This document shows positions 5,818-6,918 of a stretch of DNA of 6,918 bases, piece after piece. Positions within the stretch are counted from its first letter, which is position 1. Every line of letters begins with the position of its first letter. The translations under genes and the position numbers were made by a program. Source of the DNA: SKVJ01 sp964578745 (GTDB taxonomy: Bacteria > Chloroflexota > Dehalococcoidia > GIF9 > AB-539-J10). Below the pieces are notes generated by a model, which had not been told where the DNA came from, made no database searches, and was given only the letters and a program-made list of their open reading frames with translations. The DNA is taken from the NCBI GenBank assembly GCA_964578745.1, contig CAZODZ010000075.1, positions 1 to 6,918 of the forward strand, in the 5' to 3' direction.

Positions 5818-6918
5818 ATGCTCGCCAAGGTCATGAGTTGCGCCATTGTCGGGCTCGACGGCGCGCTGGTTGAAGTCGAAGCGGACATCTCTCCCGGTCT
5901 CCCCGTATTCACCATCGTCGGACTGCCCGACAAGGCCGTACAGGAGGCACGCGACCGGGTGAGGTCGGCAATCCGCAACTCGGGGTTCGATTTCCCCACA
6001 AGACGCATAACCGTGAACCTCGCACCTGCCGACCTGAAGAAGGAAGGCCCCGCCTACGACCTCGCCATCGCCATCGGCCTGCTGATGAGTTCCGGTCAGC
6101 TCGTTGCTGACGTACGCAACATCGTCTTCTTGGGCGAGCTCGCGCTGGACGGTCGGCTTCGCCATACGCAGGGGATGCTACCGATGATATCGGTTGTGCG
6201 CGAGGCCGGCATGGCACGTGCAGCGGTGCCACTCGAGGATCACGCCGAGGCCTCACTCGTCGGAAACGTCGACATCTGCGCCACCGAGTCGCTCGCTCAA
6301 CTCGTCGCCTGGCTCAAGGGCAACGTGCCTCTACCCAAACCTCCCACTCCCTTCCCTGCCACAGACGACGAAGCAGACGAGGCCTTCGATTTGTGTTATG
6401 TCAAGGGTCAGGAGCACGCCAAGCGAGCGCTGGAAGTGGCAGCCGCGGGCCACCATAACATGGTCATGGCAGGGCCACCCGGCAGCGGCAAGACGATGCT
6501 TGCGCGGGCGCTCCCAACGATACTTCCACCCCTCTCACACGAGGAATCGATCGAAGTCACAAAGGTCTTCAGCGTTACAGGGCTGCTCTCAAAGAACCGG
6601 CCGCTGGTCACTGAACGACCCTTCCGGGCACCACACTACACCATCTCGAGCGCGGGACTGGTCGGCGGCGGCCAGTCACCACGTCCAGGCGAGATAAGCT
6701 TGAGTCATCGTGGTGTGCTGTTCCTCGACGAGTTGCCCGAGTTCGGCCATGCAACGCTCGAGTCGCTGCGCCAGCCGATGGAGGACCGACGGGTGACGGT
6801 GAGCCGCGTCCAGGGCAGCGTCACCTTTCCCGCGAGCTTCATGCTCGTGGGCGCGATGAACCCATGTCCCTGCGGCCACTACGGCGACCCGCTGAAGGAG
6901 TGTAAGTGCACGCTCTCG
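5818..6918 (+). CDS. YifB/ComM-family Mg-chelatase-like AAA+ ATPase (3' end outside window)
   Basis: This is an AAA+ ATPase related to magnesium chelatase subunit I. ComM, the characterised member, is a helicase that promotes branch migration during natural transformation; many relatives are annotated only as YifB. The first 367 residues are present of an expected 500 or so. An N-terminal ChlI-like domain (LPVFTIVGLPDKAVQEARDR, then RITVNLAPADLKKEGPAYDL) precedes Walker A GPPGSGKT at 219-226 and Walker B VLFLDELPEF at 300-309. These are followed by AMNPCPCGHYG at about 346-356 and paired cysteines (CKC, 362-364), typical of the family. ATG 5818 is chosen because the frame is closed by the acpS TGA only 21 nt upstream; CTG 5815 is the only other near start. 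A GAAGGG lies 15 nt upstream, rather far, so translation may be coupled to acpS. The coding frame is open to the window edge. Confidence 0.93.
   Translation, partial: MLAKVMSCAIVGLDGALVEVEADISPGLPVFTIVGLPDKAVQEARDRVRSAIRNSGFDFPTRRITVNLAPADLKKEGPAYDLAIAIGLLMSSGQLVADVRNIVFLGELALDGRLRHTQGMLPMISVVREAGMARAAVPLEDHAEASLVGNVDICATESLAQLVAWLKGNVPLPKPPTPFPATDDEADEAFDLCYVKGQEHAKRALEVAAAGHHNMVMAGPPGSGKTMLARALPTILPPLSHEESIEVTKVFSVTGLLSKNRPLVTERPFRAPHYTISSAGLVGGGQSPRPGEISLSHRGVLFLDELPEFGHATLESLRQPMEDRRVTVSRVQGSVTFPASFMLVGAMNPCPCGHYGDPLKECKCTLS

Noticed and set aside
5523..6256. Minus-strand open frames opposite acpS and yifB
   Set aside because: They are shadow frames of two well-supported genes in GC-rich DNA, with no motif of their own.
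1..6918. Possible CRISPR array, tRNA, rRNA, toxin-antitoxin or defence system
   Set aside because: No spaced short repeats of CRISPR type, no tRNA-like cloverleaf and no small toxin-antitoxin gene pair could be recognised on either strand.

Overview
The window is a stretch of bacterial chromosome with housekeeping genes at its right end and a mobile-DNA-scarred accessory segment filling the rest. The best guess for the host is a Chloroflexota-like bacterium. This rests on impression only (the type of transposase relics, and an acpS-yifB pair with fairly high GC) and nothing in the window proves it.

Layout, left to right. Positions 1-658 hold the decayed right part of an insertion sequence. 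Its integrase-type transposase runs in from beyond the left edge, is frameshifted twice, and lacks its C-terminal third. Positions 659-1043 are non-coding apart from a small hairpin just after tctA. Positions 1044-4154, all on the minus strand, form a complete tripartite tricarboxylate transporter operon in the order tctC-tctB-tctA: periplasmic or lipid-anchored binding protein, small membrane subunit, large membrane subunit. tctC and tctB both appear to start with TTG, and a hairpin lies in the 122-nt gap between them. Positions 4155-4489 are the tctC upstream region, with inverted repeats but no convincing promoter.

Positions 4490-5116 hold a second relic of the same insertion sequence family in the same orientation. 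Its reading frame breaks into the last 70-odd codons of an unrelated integrase (5117-5341). Positions 5422-5796 encode holo-ACP synthase (acpS). After 21 nt, in the same frame, comes yifB/comM (5818 to the right edge), a Mg-chelatase-like AAA+ ATPase cut by the window end.

How it fits together: the tct genes together make one secondary uptake system for a carboxylate-type substrate that cannot be named from sequence. No sensor kinase, regulator or catabolic enzyme accompanies it here. The operon is bracketed by two directly oriented relics of one insertion sequence family, whose preserved ends share an unusual two-box terminal repeat. This suggests, but does not prove, that the operon arrived or was rearranged with those elements. 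acpS and yifB look like resident core genes. I found no RNA gene, CRISPR array or clearly novel system; the best leads are the terminal-repeat architecture, the chimeric integrase junction and the intercistronic hairpin.
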